NCBI GenBank assembly: GCA_033030425.1
Contig: JAUFSD010000009.1
Span: 496,001 to 560,000 of the forward strand
From: Verpa conica
Lineage: Eukaryota; Ascomycota; Pezizomycetes; Pezizales; Morchellaceae
Direction: 5' to 3'
DNA: 64,000 nt
Shown here piece after piece: positions 15,140 through 27,825 of this stretch (its first letter is position 1; each line of letters begins with the position of its first letter). The notes beneath the pieces were generated by a model that saw only the letters and a list, made by a program, of their open reading frames with translations, had not been told where the DNA came from and did no database searches. A program made the position numbers and the translations under genes.

Positions 15140-18100
15140 GCGCGATTTTATACCGACTTGGGTGGGGCTGTTGGAGGGGATCTTTTTTTTTACTTCTTCG
15201 GGTGTTAAATAAAATAAAAGTTCAAAAAGCATGGTTTTGGAGCCATTTCCTTGGGTTAATTATGAAGGTGTTTGATGTGAAATATTGTCTGTTGAGCGCA
15301 TTCATTCCTAAGTGGGCTGTTGTATCAATTACTACCATTCTTGGGATATCAGCAGAGTAAACCTCCTAGTATGAGGTCGGGTCTTTTACATGAGTCGCTT
15401 TTTTTATAAAAAAGAAACACGGATCATAAGCTTACTCTTAACCTAATTTCCTTATCTCCAGGAGTACCAAGTCTAGAAATCGCCATAACCAAGAAGGTAT
15501 GAAAGTGACTACATCAAACTAAGCGCTAGAACGGAGATCAAATACCCAAAGTATGAGACAATATATGGTCCGTTTCATACTCAATTTATTAACCCCCTTG
15601 CAGTAATGGTACATAAGAAACTTATATTTATCAAGGGCTATATGACCCTCTCTCTTTATTCTAAAAGGTCACAAACGGGAGAAGTAAAGAAATGTCAAGC
15701 TCGAGTGACATTTTATGATTTAATTAAATACCTGAGTATAGAGGATTCAGCAATTTTGTACAATATATCTTCACCATAGACTACAAAAACTGTTTCTTAT
15801 AAATCCATCTCAATACACAGAATTGCACCAGGTAATTTTAGTATACACTATTATAACCACGAAAAAGACAGTAACAAGAACAACGAGATACATGAAGTTT
15901 TTAGGAGGGTTGACCCAGACGCACGTTCTACTGAGAAAAGATAGCTCAGAATGAAAAAAGATTTGATAAAGAGGAGAAGAAACATTATCAGTGACTACGG
16001 TTCTTGTATTAAGACGTCCATACCAATAACCAACCAAAAACAACGAATTAAGGTTGTGGAAAGTTAGAATACCCTTCAGGGTCAGGTATTATCTAATTAG
16101 GTTTTGTAATTTCTCTTGCCGGATTGTTTTACTTCACCTCTAGCCAGTGATATTTTGAGGGGGGGATCTGGGAGATGTGTGCTGTAGTTGCATGTTTATC
16201 ATGCTCTGCTTTCCGTCACAAGAAGCAAAGCCTCTATAGCCACCAATGTAAAATTTTGACATAGTATAGGCAGAGTTTGACCATCTCATGCCCAGAGGAA
16301 TTATCAATACAAGAGTTAAATTATAGTGATATCAAATATCATGGTGTTTCTCTCTTTAGCTATATAGTTAATAACTGAAATCTTTGTCGAGTGACGAGTC
16401 ATGATTTGAACGAATCCTACGGGTACTGTTCTATGGTACACTAACATAACTATATTCTCTACCTAAAAATGTAGTAACCTAATAACCAGCTAATGTGACC
16501 GCTCAGTCAATCTTTCTCCAAGCACGACTCAATAAGAAGCTATGACGTACATAATTATTAAGGTGACACGGTGCTTACGATGGTCCAAAGCCCATTTAGA
16601 GCGAGCTAATCAAGAATCAAAAGGATATATGGTTTGTTACACTATCAATAAATCGTATCTATCATGATTATCCAATTGAAGTAGTGATTATGAAGCTATA
16701 GTGGTCTAGAGCATGGTTTTAAGAAAAGAGTTCTATAATACATAAGGTGTCTAGATACGTACGTTTGCACTAAAATCTTTAATTCAGCTACATTATTGGC
16801 AATAGCCGCCAAAAACGCCATCAAACTTGCTCTATATCACTTCTAATATTACCTGAGAGTATACCTAGGAAATTTCCCATCTCTACCGCGTGTATTGCTG
16901 ATACCATAGAAGGCGAGGAGATGAGCACACTATATAAGAGTAGAAGAGTCAGTTAGATGTCCATGTATAGACAAAGAAATTATAGAGATAGGAAATAACC
17001 CACCGTAACACCCTCAGGAGTCCCCCCACCATACACACACCAACGACAAGAGTTATTTATGCATGTGAATGTGCCGGAGCGTATCAGATCATGTAATGTT
17101 ATTCTCATTGGGTAGTGCGTCCTTTTCGCGTGGGCCTTTGGTCTCTGGAAACCTATTATTGCTGAAGAAAATCTCCTCCGGACAATGTTATGGAAATCTC
17201 CTCCGGGCAATGTTATGGAATAGCAGATATTAAGCAAAGAGATCTATCAGTATATAACTTTATATAAGTTTGTTTGTATTTTTCAAAATAAAACGTCATT
17301 GGGGGATTTTGTAATACCTGGGGTAAGCCTATAGGAGAAAGTTTGATATAAGTCATGGTAAATCTACTGGCGTTGAAAGCTCATTCGAGAACTATTTTCA
17401 AAGTCCCCTTTCAATGCTCTGAGCTGTTCTGAGCCTTGACAATAAGAACCACGACCCTGTTTTGATGAGGGATAGAAAAGGCTAAACATAGCATGTCTGT
17501 AGAAATTTATTGATAGTATGTGTGATGTGCTAGAACTTTGAATCTAGTACTATTCTTTTTTTCCTTAATAGTAGATCCTATACTCAGGAACAATAGAACG
17601 GTTAGCTGGTGGTAGTATATTGAGATATAAAAACGATGAGAATGTATGATATACTACATTGGTTTTAAGGAGCCCATGTGTTTAACGCAACCTCTCAGCT
17701 ACAAAGCCCCATACTCGGTACTATTCCTATACAGTAATAGATGACAACGAACGAATTAGTTTTTTCTGGCAGTTCAGGAGATTTCTGGATGAACCATATT
17801 GCCGTTGCTGGTTGTTGAAGGGAACATGTGTGTGGCTTCGGGATCGACATTGCACAATGGAAGAGCGGAGTTGCTACCCACACTAGCCCTCAAGCCATCT
17901 CCTATTTGGCGTGTTTGCTCTTGGAATCACTGCTGTTGGGCTGGGGTATACTGTGGTGGGGCTAACTTCAAGACTTAACGCCTTGAGTATCGACTCGTGG
18001 AAGCATCGGGGCTCGCTCTAAGCCCCGGCTACTGATAAGAGGGGCCATACATAATGGCCGTTCTCAAACTTACACGCTTGGGTATCTTGAAATAGCCAAC

Positions 18101-18551
18101 TTACCCAATCTCAAGATCTCCTACAATCGTTGCACCTGGTAATATTCATAGATTATCACTCGGCTCTTATAACCACCTTTAGAGCTAAAAGCTGATTGAT
18201 TCCCATTACCCATGAGAGGAACCGATAAGAGTATCAACCCCCAAACCCTCCCAGAAGTTTCCGATAGACCCGTTGTTGCAATGCCAATGATCATCCCACA
18301 AGCTAGCTCCCGAGTGGTGGCGTATCAACAGAGCCTCACACGGAAGGGAAAAAAACTCCCCAGAACAAGAAAATCTTCCCCTCCATGTCATACGCACCCC
18401 ACTAAAAAAAAAAAAAGTTCTAAGCAACCTCACGCCTCAAACAACTCTCCTCACAAACACTTTTTTCTCCAGCGCTAAAAATATAGGCTCAATTTACTCC
18501 CTCCAACCGACCGGCATATCCGAGGGATCTTGAGTTTAATTGCGGACTCCG
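15140..18551. other. 3.4 kb AT-rich intergenic region
   Basis: Largest gene-free gap in the window together with 58.2-61.3 kb. It holds only short, unsupported frames. A near-perfect direct duplication of about 26 bp (core AAATCTCCTCCGGRCAATGTTATG) sits at about 17167-17219, and a short GC-rich hairpin (GGGGCT...AGCCCC) at about 18008-18026. No transposase, tRNA or conserved protein was recognised. Part of the right end is the promoter of the carrier gene. Confidence 0.55.
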
Positions 18552-19862
18552 ATGAGCGCCTTCGGTTCCAAGTCGATGGGCCCGTCTGATGCCACTGTTT
18601 CTATCGAGAACATCCCCACATCTCGAGAACTAGGAGTCGCTGTGCCAGCGCCCGATAGCAAGGAAGCGAGAATGAAAAAAGAGCGCAAACCATGGGCGCA
18701 CTTTGTTGCCGGAGCGTAAGTTAACTCTATATTCTATAAAATAGAGAGAGAGAGAGACAGAGAAACAGAATGCTAACCCTCAATTGGAACAGAGCTGGAG
18801 GCATGACCTCGACTTTCCTAACCTCACCTTTAGACGTCGTGAAAACCCGACTCCAATCCGACTTCTACAAGCAACAACTAGCAGCAAAGAAAGACTTCCA
18901 CACCGGCGGTCTAATCCGGCAAGGAGCTAGACATTTCCAAGAAACATTCCAGATCCTCACAAACGTGCACAAAGTTGAAGGCTGGCGAGCTCTATTCAAA
19001 GGTCTTGGACCAAACCTCAGCGGTGTTGTCCCAGCTCGGTATGTCTCCCTTTTTATTTTTATTTTTTTTTTAAAAAAAAGGTATTCGCCTCGCATCTACA
19101 AGTTCTAACTATCACTCCAGCGCAATAAATTTCTACACCTACGGGAATGGCAAACGAGTAATAGCAAACACCTTCAACAACGGCCAAGAAAACTCCACCG
19201 TCCACCTCTTCGCAGCAGCCTTCGCCGGCCTCGTCACCGGAACCGCCACAAACCCAATCTGGCTCATCAAGACCCGCCTCCAACTCGACAAACAGCACTC
19301 CTCGCCCACTGGGCGCCAATACAAGAACAGCTACGATTGCGCACGGCAGGTGATCAGACAGGAAGGGTTCCGTGGGCTCTACCGTGGGCTCTCGGCGTCC
19401 TACCTCGGTGTTACGGAAAGTACTCTTCAGTGGGTGCTGTACGAGAAAATGAAGGCCTACCTTGTGCGACGGAAGGAGCTGCTTGTGGAGAGTGGTCGGA
19501 GAGAGACGTATTGGGATGGGTTTGTGGACTGGAGTGGGAAGTTGGGGGCTGCTGGGAGTGCAAAGTTGTTTGCGGCAATAATAACGTACCCGCATGAGGT
19601 GGTTAGGACGAGGTTGAGGCAGAGGCCGACAGATGGTAAAGTGAAATATACAGGGTTGATTCAGTGTTTTAGGTTGATATGGAAGGAGGAGGGGTTGGTG
19701 TCCATGTATGGTGGACTTAGTCCTCACCTTGTAAGTGTGCGCCTAGAGCTTGGATAGAGTTATGCGTGCTGACTTTTGGTACAGCTCCGAGTGGTGCCGT
19801 CGGCTGCTATTATGTTCGGGATGTACGAGACGATCCTACGATTATTCGGCGAGAAGGCTTAA
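18552..19862 (+). CDS. RIM2: Mitochondrial carrier, RIM2 type (pyrimidine nucleotide)
   Basis: Inner mitochondrial membrane carrier of the SLC25 family. Four exons, 18552-18715, 18793-19038, 19121-19730 and 19785-19862, total 1098 nt (365 aa). Three carrier repeats carry the signatures SPLDVVKTRLQ, NPIWLIKTRLQ and YPHEVVRTRLRQ. The Trp in the second signature and the length point to the RIM2 group, which exchanges pyrimidine (deoxy)nucleotides for mitochondrial nucleic acid synthesis. The start at 18552 gives a hydrophilic N-terminus of about 50 residues before PWAHFVAG. The related NAD+/folate carriers are the main alternative. Confidence 0.88.
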
Positions 19863-20139
19863 GAAACTACTTGAGCTGCTCAAGTATGGGAGAAGGGCGA
19901 TGAGAGAGAGAAAAGTTTAGAATTACCATGTATATTTATAATGTGGCTTACGATTGTAGTAGAGTACAGTAAGAAAGAGAAATGGGTAATGAGGTATCAC
20001 TTGGGTAAGTATTGTACAAAGGTTACGAAATTTTTCTATAGACGGGTCCATAGGTTGCCGGGCAGACTTTTTTTATATCTGGGTATAGGGAATAAAAACA
20101 CCACTCAACGATTCCTTTTTGTCCCTATCAAGCTCAGGC

Positions 20140-22841
20140 TCAAGCACCTTTTTGCAACTGGCGGTACATCTTCACCGCATCATCCCGCAATCCCTTATCC
20201 CCAAGAAAGTCTTGTATCCGCGCCTTCTGGCTCATCAGCGTCATCTGTGCCTCTGTGTCTTCAATCCGCGAGTATTCTGTTTATCGTCAGCTACTATATT
20301 TCTAAATCGAGATACCTCCATAGCTTAATCACATGCACAAGGAATCACTCACCATGGAAAGCCCTATCAATAAACTCCAGCGCCCTATGTAAACACTCAT
20401 TCCTCCCCGCTCCACTCTTCCCACCCGCCAACCCCATCTGCGCATCTGCCAGCGCCGAAAAGCACTGTGCATTCAATTGTGCATCCTCACACTCCAGCAC
20501 CTGCGGCATTATATTATCCATCATGCCGTACGCGGCCTCAAACTCACTCAGGTTAATAAGGATATTCCCAATTGTCCTAAACGCCTGGAACAACGCTGGT
20601 AATAAGCGGGCTCTCCATGCGATTGTGGCTGCATTGATTGCTACTGAGAGACCTTTGAGGGGCCTACCGCACTTAGAGAGGAGATCTGCTTTGAAAACCA
20701 TAAGTCGGATACGGTGATAGAGATCTGCGCGGTCACGAATCAAGTCTTCAGCGAGCTGGGTGATGCCTGCGAGGGCGGCTGAGTAGTTTCCACGGCGGAC
20801 CTGGAGATCAAGGCGGCATACTGAGATCTCGAGAGCACAATCAGGCTCTACATACGGTGTTGAAGAGAGCTGCTGTAGTAGCAGTTCGGCAGCTGAGATA
20901 TCACCTTTATAGATGGCCTGTTTAAGTTTAAGCAGACCAACATAGGTAGCCCAATACTGGTAGACTTTTAGTGTCCGTAGACATTCTTGGTCGACTTGAT
21001 CTAGTCTGTCTAGAGCGTCATCGAATCTACCTTTCATCGACATCTGCCCACTATATTAGCATAAACTTGTTTAAACCATGTATAATAGATTCTTACAATA
21101 TAAGCTCCCCTACACAACGCCTTCACTACATCTTCCACTGGACTCTCAACCCTATATTTTGCTAGAAACAGCTCACAGTTACCCCACGCCAAATACGTCA
21201 TCCCTAGCCTTGACCATAAACTGCTCTGCAGCAGAATCTGGCTTCCCATAGCATTATGAATATTTTTCGTAACATTCAAGTGACTACTTCTCAAGATACT
21301 CTCAAACGCCGCCGGCACACTTTCACCTCCAACTAGTATCTGTTTGGCTTCTGAAAGGTGCGCCATTGACTGCAAATGATGCATACCGCCTTCTTTCGCT
21401 TTCGCTTTCAAGAATTGGAGAGATTCACGCTCCATTCGGGATGAGATCACATCAGGGCAGTCTTGAGGGTGGGCTTTATGGAAATGGTATAGCCAAGAGA
21501 GGGAGAAATTTAGGCAAGCCATATCTTTGTTTTCACGGGCTGTGTTGATAGTTTCTTGCATTGCCTATAGGGGGGTTAAATATGGGTATTCATAGTTGGG
21601 AGGGAGGGAGTACGCACAAGGATTGATTCGCGGTAACAACCGAAATCGGCTTGAAGGATAGCAAGGTTGAGAAGGGCGTATTGGTAGAAGGTTCTTTATT
21701 GGGTTAGTACTGGGAGTGACAAAGTACTCAGGGCTAGGGGTAGAGTACCTGTCACGGTTGTGCATAGTGTAGTCAAAATAACGGTGAAGGTTATCGAAAG
21801 ATCCTGGGTAGTCACCAGAACGCCATGAATTTAGAAACCTGGTGTAGGTTAGTTGCTGGATATTTTTAAAGGTTGGTGGGGTGATTCTAACTCTACATAA
21901 TATGAGAGTGCGGGAATGGTGACATTTGTGTCAAGCATTTGCCGGAGCTGGACTTGCATCTCGTCCGGGATGCGAGTACCCATTCCTAAAAAATATTATT
22001 AGTATTACGACTTCTGCAAGAATTAGATGTTATTTACTCTGCATAGAGTCCACTTGGTACTCAAGAAGTCTTTCCACATCATCCGTTGATACCGAAGCTG
22101 CAAAGGGTCAGCACAGCTCTAATAACGGTATATGCCGGCCGGGGTAAGCTTACAATTCTTGGCTTCTCTTAGTCTACCTTGTCCGTAGACTAAATTAACT
22201 AAGCTATCATTTAGTGACATTCCCTTCAAGTTCTTATCGAAGCTTAAAGGGCCGGCCCCAAGATTTCGCTTCTTCCACATCGACAACGTTGGCTCCCGGT
22301 ACTGTATGAAAGATTGCCACAGCAAGACCGCTTCATTGAACTGTAGCCTAACATACTCCAACCCAGCCCTCCTCACAAAGCACCCCAGCACCGATGCGCG
22401 ACTAAGCTGTGACCTCTCCCCATGCAATCGTACCGGAGGTTTCTCGCCATTCTCAGGGTCGACAAGAAACGCCTGGACATCTGTAAAGAAAGTATGTAGT
22501 GCATCGAAGGAATTGATTTCCCATAATTTCCGTAGTAGCAAGTCGAATATTGAACGCCCTACAACGGTACTTGGACGGCCCACAGTAGCTGCGGTAATCT
22601 GATCGAGGGTCAAGATGAATGTAGTGTTCTCTTTAGGGCTAACAAGGTGCTTGACGACGAATGACAAGACTGGTACGATGGAGTCATTGGGGAACATGGA
22701 CTCAGCATAGAGCTCCACAAGAGCGAGGAGAGCTATCTTTCCGGGGGCTTATCCGGGGAAGAGCATTAGCATTCAAGCACTGATATGAAAAGTATTGAGG
22801 GAACTTGGGAAACTTGGCTCCATACTGAGATAGCGAGACAT
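20140..22841 (-). CDS. APC5: Anaphase-promoting complex subunit 5
   Basis: TPR-rich scaffold subunit of the APC/C ubiquitin ligase, which degrades cyclins and securin. Nine exons, 22826-22841, 22154-22747, 22038-22097, 21892-21985, 21749-21838, 21618-21693, 21097-21564, 20353-21043 and 20140-20276, sum to 2226 nt (741 aa). The tiny first exon MSRYL joins TPGKIALLALVELY. The strongest family segment is FLNSWRSGDYPGSFDNLHRY followed by DYTMHNRDR and YQYALLNLAILQADFGCY. Helical TPR-like repeats fill the C-terminal half. The first acceptor is AAG rather than CAG/TAG, so the first exon is the least certain part. Confidence 0.9.
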
Positions 22842-23464
22842 TTTAGAAAATTTAAAATAAAGCAGTGGATGGTATTGAACGCTGTGGGTATCTCCAATGG
22901 GCTTACTCTGAGGGCAATTGCTTTTGATACACTACATGGATACACTTCTGTGAAGGATGTCGTGAGGTGAGGCTCTCCAATGTCCTTGGCGGGTCAGTAA
23001 ACAACGCGTCGGGGCCACTTCAATACCGTAGCCACCCCAGCTTAGCTTGAGGTACCCATATGCACGTGAGCGTGAGTGTGAATATGATATCGAATCCCTG
23101 TGGTGTTTCTGCTGTCTATCCCTCTCTGTCTGAGGTTTTATACAAGCCATAGATATTTACGATATTGGCGTCCCACCTAATCTAGCACAAAGACGTGGAA
23201 AGCGGGGAGGAGCGGGCACTCCATCGCAAACCTCCTTGCTTACCGGCCTGACGAAAACGTGACCCATCCCTGCCATCTCCTATCTAATTGTGGGGCACCG
23301 TGAGACGATAACCTCTCCTGGCCCAGTCTCCCAACATTTCTTTGTCTCCCCCCACTCCCCCCAAATATCACTCTACTGTACCAGGTAATAGCTACTCTAT
23401 CACTTTCAAGTACCAACTCCCTACATAATAATATTTCCCTGAGAGCTTGTCTACCACACACATC
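22842..23464. promoter_or_regulatory. Divergent promoter region of APC5 and SNX3
   Basis: 623 bp between two divergent starts. It contains pyrimidine-rich tracts (CTCCCCCCACTCCCCCC near 23345) just upstream of the SNX3 start. No coding potential was accepted here. Confidence 0.45.
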
Positions 23465-24215
23465 ATGCAGGCACCGATCCAGTCCTCCAGGCCGCAAAGC
23501 TTCGACGAGATTTACGGTCCCCCAGAGAATTTCCTAGAGATAGAGGTGCTACCGCCATCCACCCACTCCCGCCGTCGTTGTCCGGCACAGCAGAGTTCAT
23601 GAAGCTGACAGCGGCGACCATCCCGCTTCACAACAAATAGGTCAAAGATCCTCAGACGCATGGCTTCGGGCGTGGCATGTACACAGACTACGAGGTGGTT
23701 TGTCGTGTACGTTCCCCAATACATCCCCTGTAGGCATACGTCACAGAGAGAATCCCAAACTGACGGTGTATCATACAGACCAATATCCCAGCATTTAAGG
23801 TGGGTGGGCCTTAGCAAGTAACCCCCCCCCCCCCGCGGAGCACTAACGCATTTTAGATCCGATCCTCGAGTGTTCGCCGCCGCTACAGCGAATTCGAAAA
23901 GTTCCGTGAGATCCTCGAGCGCGAATCTTCCCGCGTAACCATACCCCCTCTCCCCGGCAAAGTATTCACGAACCGCTTTTCGGATGATGTCATCGAGCAC
24001 CGTCGAGAGGGCTTACAACGGTTCCTCCAAATCGTTGTTGGCCACCCGCTACTCCAGACGGGATCCAAAGTTCTTGCTTCGTTTGTCCAGGGTACGTTTA
24101 CATAATCCACTTCAATAAGCTAGTGAACACACGGCTTATTCAGTTTTCCGTTCTTTTTCCTTTGTTTGTGGGATATACAGATCCTATATGGAACCGCGAT
24201 TCTTGGTCCAACTGA
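23465..24215 (+). CDS. SNX3: Sorting nexin-3 (PX-domain protein, Grd19)
   Basis: Small PI3P-binding endosomal protein that works with retromer to return cargo to the Golgi. Five exons, 23465-23545, 23641-23706, 23779-23799, 23857-24091 and 24181-24215, total 438 nt (145 aa). It is almost entirely one PX domain: [33 protein letters not shown], the PI3P-binding [33 protein letters not shown] and [19 protein letters not shown]. The third exon is only 21 nt. Intron 3 carries a run of about 14 C's. Confidence 0.93.
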
Positions 24216-25997
24216 TGTGGTGCTTTGAGGTGGGAAATGAATGAAGTAAAGAGGCTTACATTTCGTTTTTTGTTGCAATAGCTCCGACAAGGCTAAATGG
24301 GGGTGGGTATTTGATGGACGGGTTTATAGGGGATACTGATGCTCCTAAGCTCAAAGTCGATGACACGAAAACGACTGATGATGTAGACAAGGTTTAAGTT
24401 CGTGGGCTTGATATGGATGGGTGTTTGTTTCAGTAGGTAGGAGGCTTCCTCAGGTGTTTTTTGCTTCTCTTCAATTTGTAGCATGGGATGGATCATCTCC
24501 TCCAAGCTCCTTTCAACCTTAGTCTTTCCGTACTATTTTCTAGTACTCTAAACTTTGTGCTTTTAGCGACAATAACATGCTTTTTATAACACTTATACGA
24601 GGCCCTTGTTTGACAGTAGTAGGAACCCGGGTAAATATATTGATCAATAGAAGGAGTAGAACTATATATAGTTTATAGGCTAGCTGAATACAGTCGGGAG
24701 TTATATAAACATTCAACCTTTATTGGTATTAATACCAGTGGATGCAGCTATATTTTTCATAGGTCATTTCCTATAAACAACTTGTATATGTGTGAATGAG
24801 TAGCCGTCTAGACCTGCGAACCCGAGAAACGATATGGTATATAGACATGTACTCATAGGCCATATGACTGACCCCAACTACAGGAGTTAGTATCCTACCG
24901 TTAATCCCCAGTTATGGAAGAGAAAGTTAACATTGACGTGCTAATTTATCACTACCGAGGGCAGAAATAAAGGACCAGCTCCACATCTAGGGATGAGTTC
25001 AAGCCCCAAGCGGCTCGTAAAATGTGGCTATAACCCTTACCGAGAGACAGAGCCCCCCCCCAAAAAACGACTAGAAGCGTACCTTAATAGACACTACCAA
25101 TACATTAGACATCTCTAAAGAGAGGAGAATAATAACTCGAAATCCCGGTATATTTTATGTACCGAGTGATATATAGTGACGCAATTAAATGTATCGTCAT
25201 TTGAGTGAATACAGAATCCGTTGGAATTATTGGAGATTGTTAATGACAGCCTGTGTGGTTTAAATGTAATGAAATTTCTTTAGACCCGAGCTAGCTAATT
25301 CTAAAGAATATTTTGGCGTACAATCAAACCTCCTACAAACACACTAAAGACTGACATTTACCTTATCATTCAGGGTCGTATGAAAAATTAAGTGACTTCA
25401 CTATCTATCGATAGTTCTAAATAGGAAACAGAAATTATCAGCAAGGACTTAAGCCCTAGAGCCACCAAACAATGGAAGTGGATAGTAAGATCTTGTAACC
25501 CCATAACTACCCGGTGCCTTAAATCCTAGGCTACATAATATACCCTTAGATTTCATTCCCCTCACTTATACCTGGGGGTGGTTTTGTACCTTTTGTATTA
25601 GAGTGGCTAACTCGCTAGTATATTTTTAAGTAACAAGGTATGGAAGACACCCTCTTCTTAAAAGAACTGGCAGGTGAATATTAAATTAAGGTAGGGATGC
25701 AGTGTAACCTCTGTATAACTTCAGCTACCCGATAGGTTACCGCCTTTGCATCCTCTGAAAAGATAAACAATAGTAAATAAATATCGAGTTTCATTATAAG
25801 CACGCTCCCGAGAGCAAATTAGGGACTATTCCACCCGAGCCTTACATAAGTGATACTGATCTTGACCACCCAATATCATAACCCCAGTAACCCCTCAAAT
25901 ATACAATCCTAGGGAATCGGGCCAGTGATAACCCGAGAACAAATCACACTTTATTATGTTTACTGAAAAAGACTAGTTCTACTGCCTTATACCGGAA
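24216..25997. other. 1.8 kb AT-rich intergenic region
   Basis: Between the convergent genes SNX3 and ELP6. It has no long frame and many short AT-rich tracts. A weak tRNA B-box-like match (GAGTTCAAGCCCC) lies near 24996, but no full tRNA fold could be built around it. Confidence 0.55.
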
Positions 25998-27162
25998 TCA
26001 CCCCCTAATCTGACCTCTATCAAACACCTCCACCGTCCCATCTCCGACATAGTACAAAACTTCCTTCTCCTCCATATCCGCTGCTTCCGGTCCTCGGGTG
26101 ATCCGAATAACACCGCTGACATCCCTCGCAACCCCAGTATCTAATAACCGTAACCCTACCGTCCATGCCGCATTATGTGACAAGCTAACCACAAACGCTG
26201 CATGCTCAATTTCTAACCGTGTTCTTGGCTCGTGAAGAAACGCGGAATCAGCGTTGACCATGACTATTGTTCCGTATGATAGCTGTAAACGTCAGCTATT
26301 ATAATTATTCCAGTATATCCCCGGCGTACTATCGTTCTCAAGATACCTGAGGAAGGGGGGGGGGGGTTTGAACCCCAATTGGTTAATCGCAGTAGCCCTA
26401 GCAACTCGCTAACTGGGCTAGGTTAAGATTTTCGTAGAAAACCAACCCTAGGTCAGCGGTGGACCTCTTGTATCAAACGGGTACTCTAAACCACCTCAGG
26501 TAGACGCATCTACACATTTGTGCAAAACCCCCCCTTCCTCAGAATCCTCTAGTACTTCAAGAACGACAACACCATTAACGAAGGTCATCACAAACCTCTC
26601 GTAGTTCCAAGATCATATCTCCCAAATCCCCCACACCCACACCCTCCAGTGCTGCCGACAAAAAGTCCGGGTTCTCAAGGATCAACAACGGCTTCTCGCC
26701 TCCTACCGAGAGACGTTTGACCACTTGCGAGATACCACTCAAAATACTCTTTATTCCCCCTATGGCGGATAAATCCACAGTGGCACAGGTGGCAGAGGTA
26801 GATTTAGGGGTAGGCGGAGAAAACAGCCTAGAAAGCCCATCAATGAATGCGAACCGGCCTTTTGCGGCGTAAGCGGTGAGGTCAATACCCTGTGCCATAA
26901 ACTCGTCAGCATATCTCAGAAGAAACGAAGAGGAGAGTATAGGGGGGATACGTACCAACTTTCGAACACATTCTCCGTGAAAACCCAAATCTCTCGTAAA
27001 GCTCACAAACACAACTCCCCTCCCATCCGCCGCTGTAAGAGCCCCCTTCAGAAATGCATGTGCAAGCCAGCTCGCACTAGCACCGAGTACGGATGTGACA
27101 AGAACTAGCTCATCTTCGCCAGGTAGTGAAGCGTAGTGGGGTTTATCTAATGCTCGTGTCAT
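25998..27162 (-). CDS. ELP6: Elongator complex protein 6
   Basis: RecA-like subunit of the Elp4-Elp5-Elp6 ring of Elongator, which modifies wobble uridines in tRNA. Two exons, 26596-27162 and 25998-26282, total 852 nt (283 aa). Recognisable segments are VTSVLGASASWLAHAFLKGA, VVFVSFTRDLGFHGE, RFAFIDGLSRLF and LRLLDTGVARDVSGVIRITR. The splice joins LELRE to LSYGTIVMVNAD with a GTTTGT donor and a TACAG acceptor. The 313 nt intron is several times longer than its neighbours and contains an inverted-repeat element. As is usual for Elp6, there is no obvious Walker A motif. Confidence 0.88.
26347..26542. mobile_element. Short element with inverted ends and tRNA-like core in the ELP6 intron
   Basis: The left end is CTGAGGAA, 12 G's, then TTTG (26347-26370). 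The right end is its inverted match CAAAA, seven C's, then TTCCTCAG (26523-26542). The minus strand inside reads like a tRNA: TAGC...GCTA forms a 4 bp D-stem at 26399-26420, there is an A-box-like TAGCCCAGTTAG, and a B-box GGTTCAAACC lies in a T-arm at about 26361-26378. No paired acceptor stem is seen, and no clear target-site duplication was found. It looks like a non-autonomous insertion, either MITE-like or a tRNA-derived SINE. It sits wholly inside the intron and does not disturb the splice sites. Confidence 0.5.
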
Positions 27163-27825
27163 TGTATGCTGCTTGACGTGGAATTGAGAATTTGTAAATG
27201 GGCGGGGTGCACGGGGAGACGCGAAGTTGATGTCATTTTACCATGTGCATGCTAATTTACCCCGCCACTCTAACCCGGGAAAAGATTTGTGGGCTGCAGA
27301 GCCTCAATCACCCAACAAACGGAACGCACGGACATTGATGAGAAACAAGCATACAGAATAGAACTCCCCTAACCCCTTAATCTCTCTTGAATATCAAAAC
27401 CCTAACCTCTTCAGCCCACCAAGATTCTCAAAGAACCCTAACCTCTGTTTTCAATGATTGTTCTCACTTAGGATAACACATCGTCAAACCGTCCACTCGC
27501 GATACCCAACACTTGACTCAAGAAAAATAAAAGAAAAAAGAGTCACATAGCACGAGCAAAACATCAATTCCAGTTCGCCTCTCCAACCCACCACAAGATA
27601 TAAAAAAACAACTTCAAATCACAATAATAAAAGCAAAGGATACGTGAAATGCCGGGAAAGAAAAAACCACAAACCACAAACCTGAACCAAGCCAAAAACA
27701 AAAACAATGGAAGAGTTAGAGAGAGTACATTTCGGAGTGTAAAGAGAAATGAAAAGTGATAAAAATAGAATAATATTACATCAATGGAGGTCCACACATT
27801 TTCATCGATACCCAGACACAAAATC
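27163..27825. promoter_or_regulatory. ELP6 upstream region with two telobox motifs
   Basis: Two copies of AACCCTAACCTCT occur about 36 bp apart (near 27398 and 27434), 235-270 bp upstream of the ELP6 start. They match the fungal telobox. The right part is the 3' region of the double-Myb gene. Confidence 0.5.

Noticed and set aside
17160..17225. Duplicated 26-bp sequence as a possible attachment site or transposon end
   Set aside because: Direct, adjacent duplication with no element between the copies; simple tandem duplication is enough.
18212..18478. 88-codon plus-strand frame upstream of the mitochondrial carrier
   Set aside because: Low-complexity Lys/Ser/Pro-rich translation that ends in the promoter region; no homology pattern.
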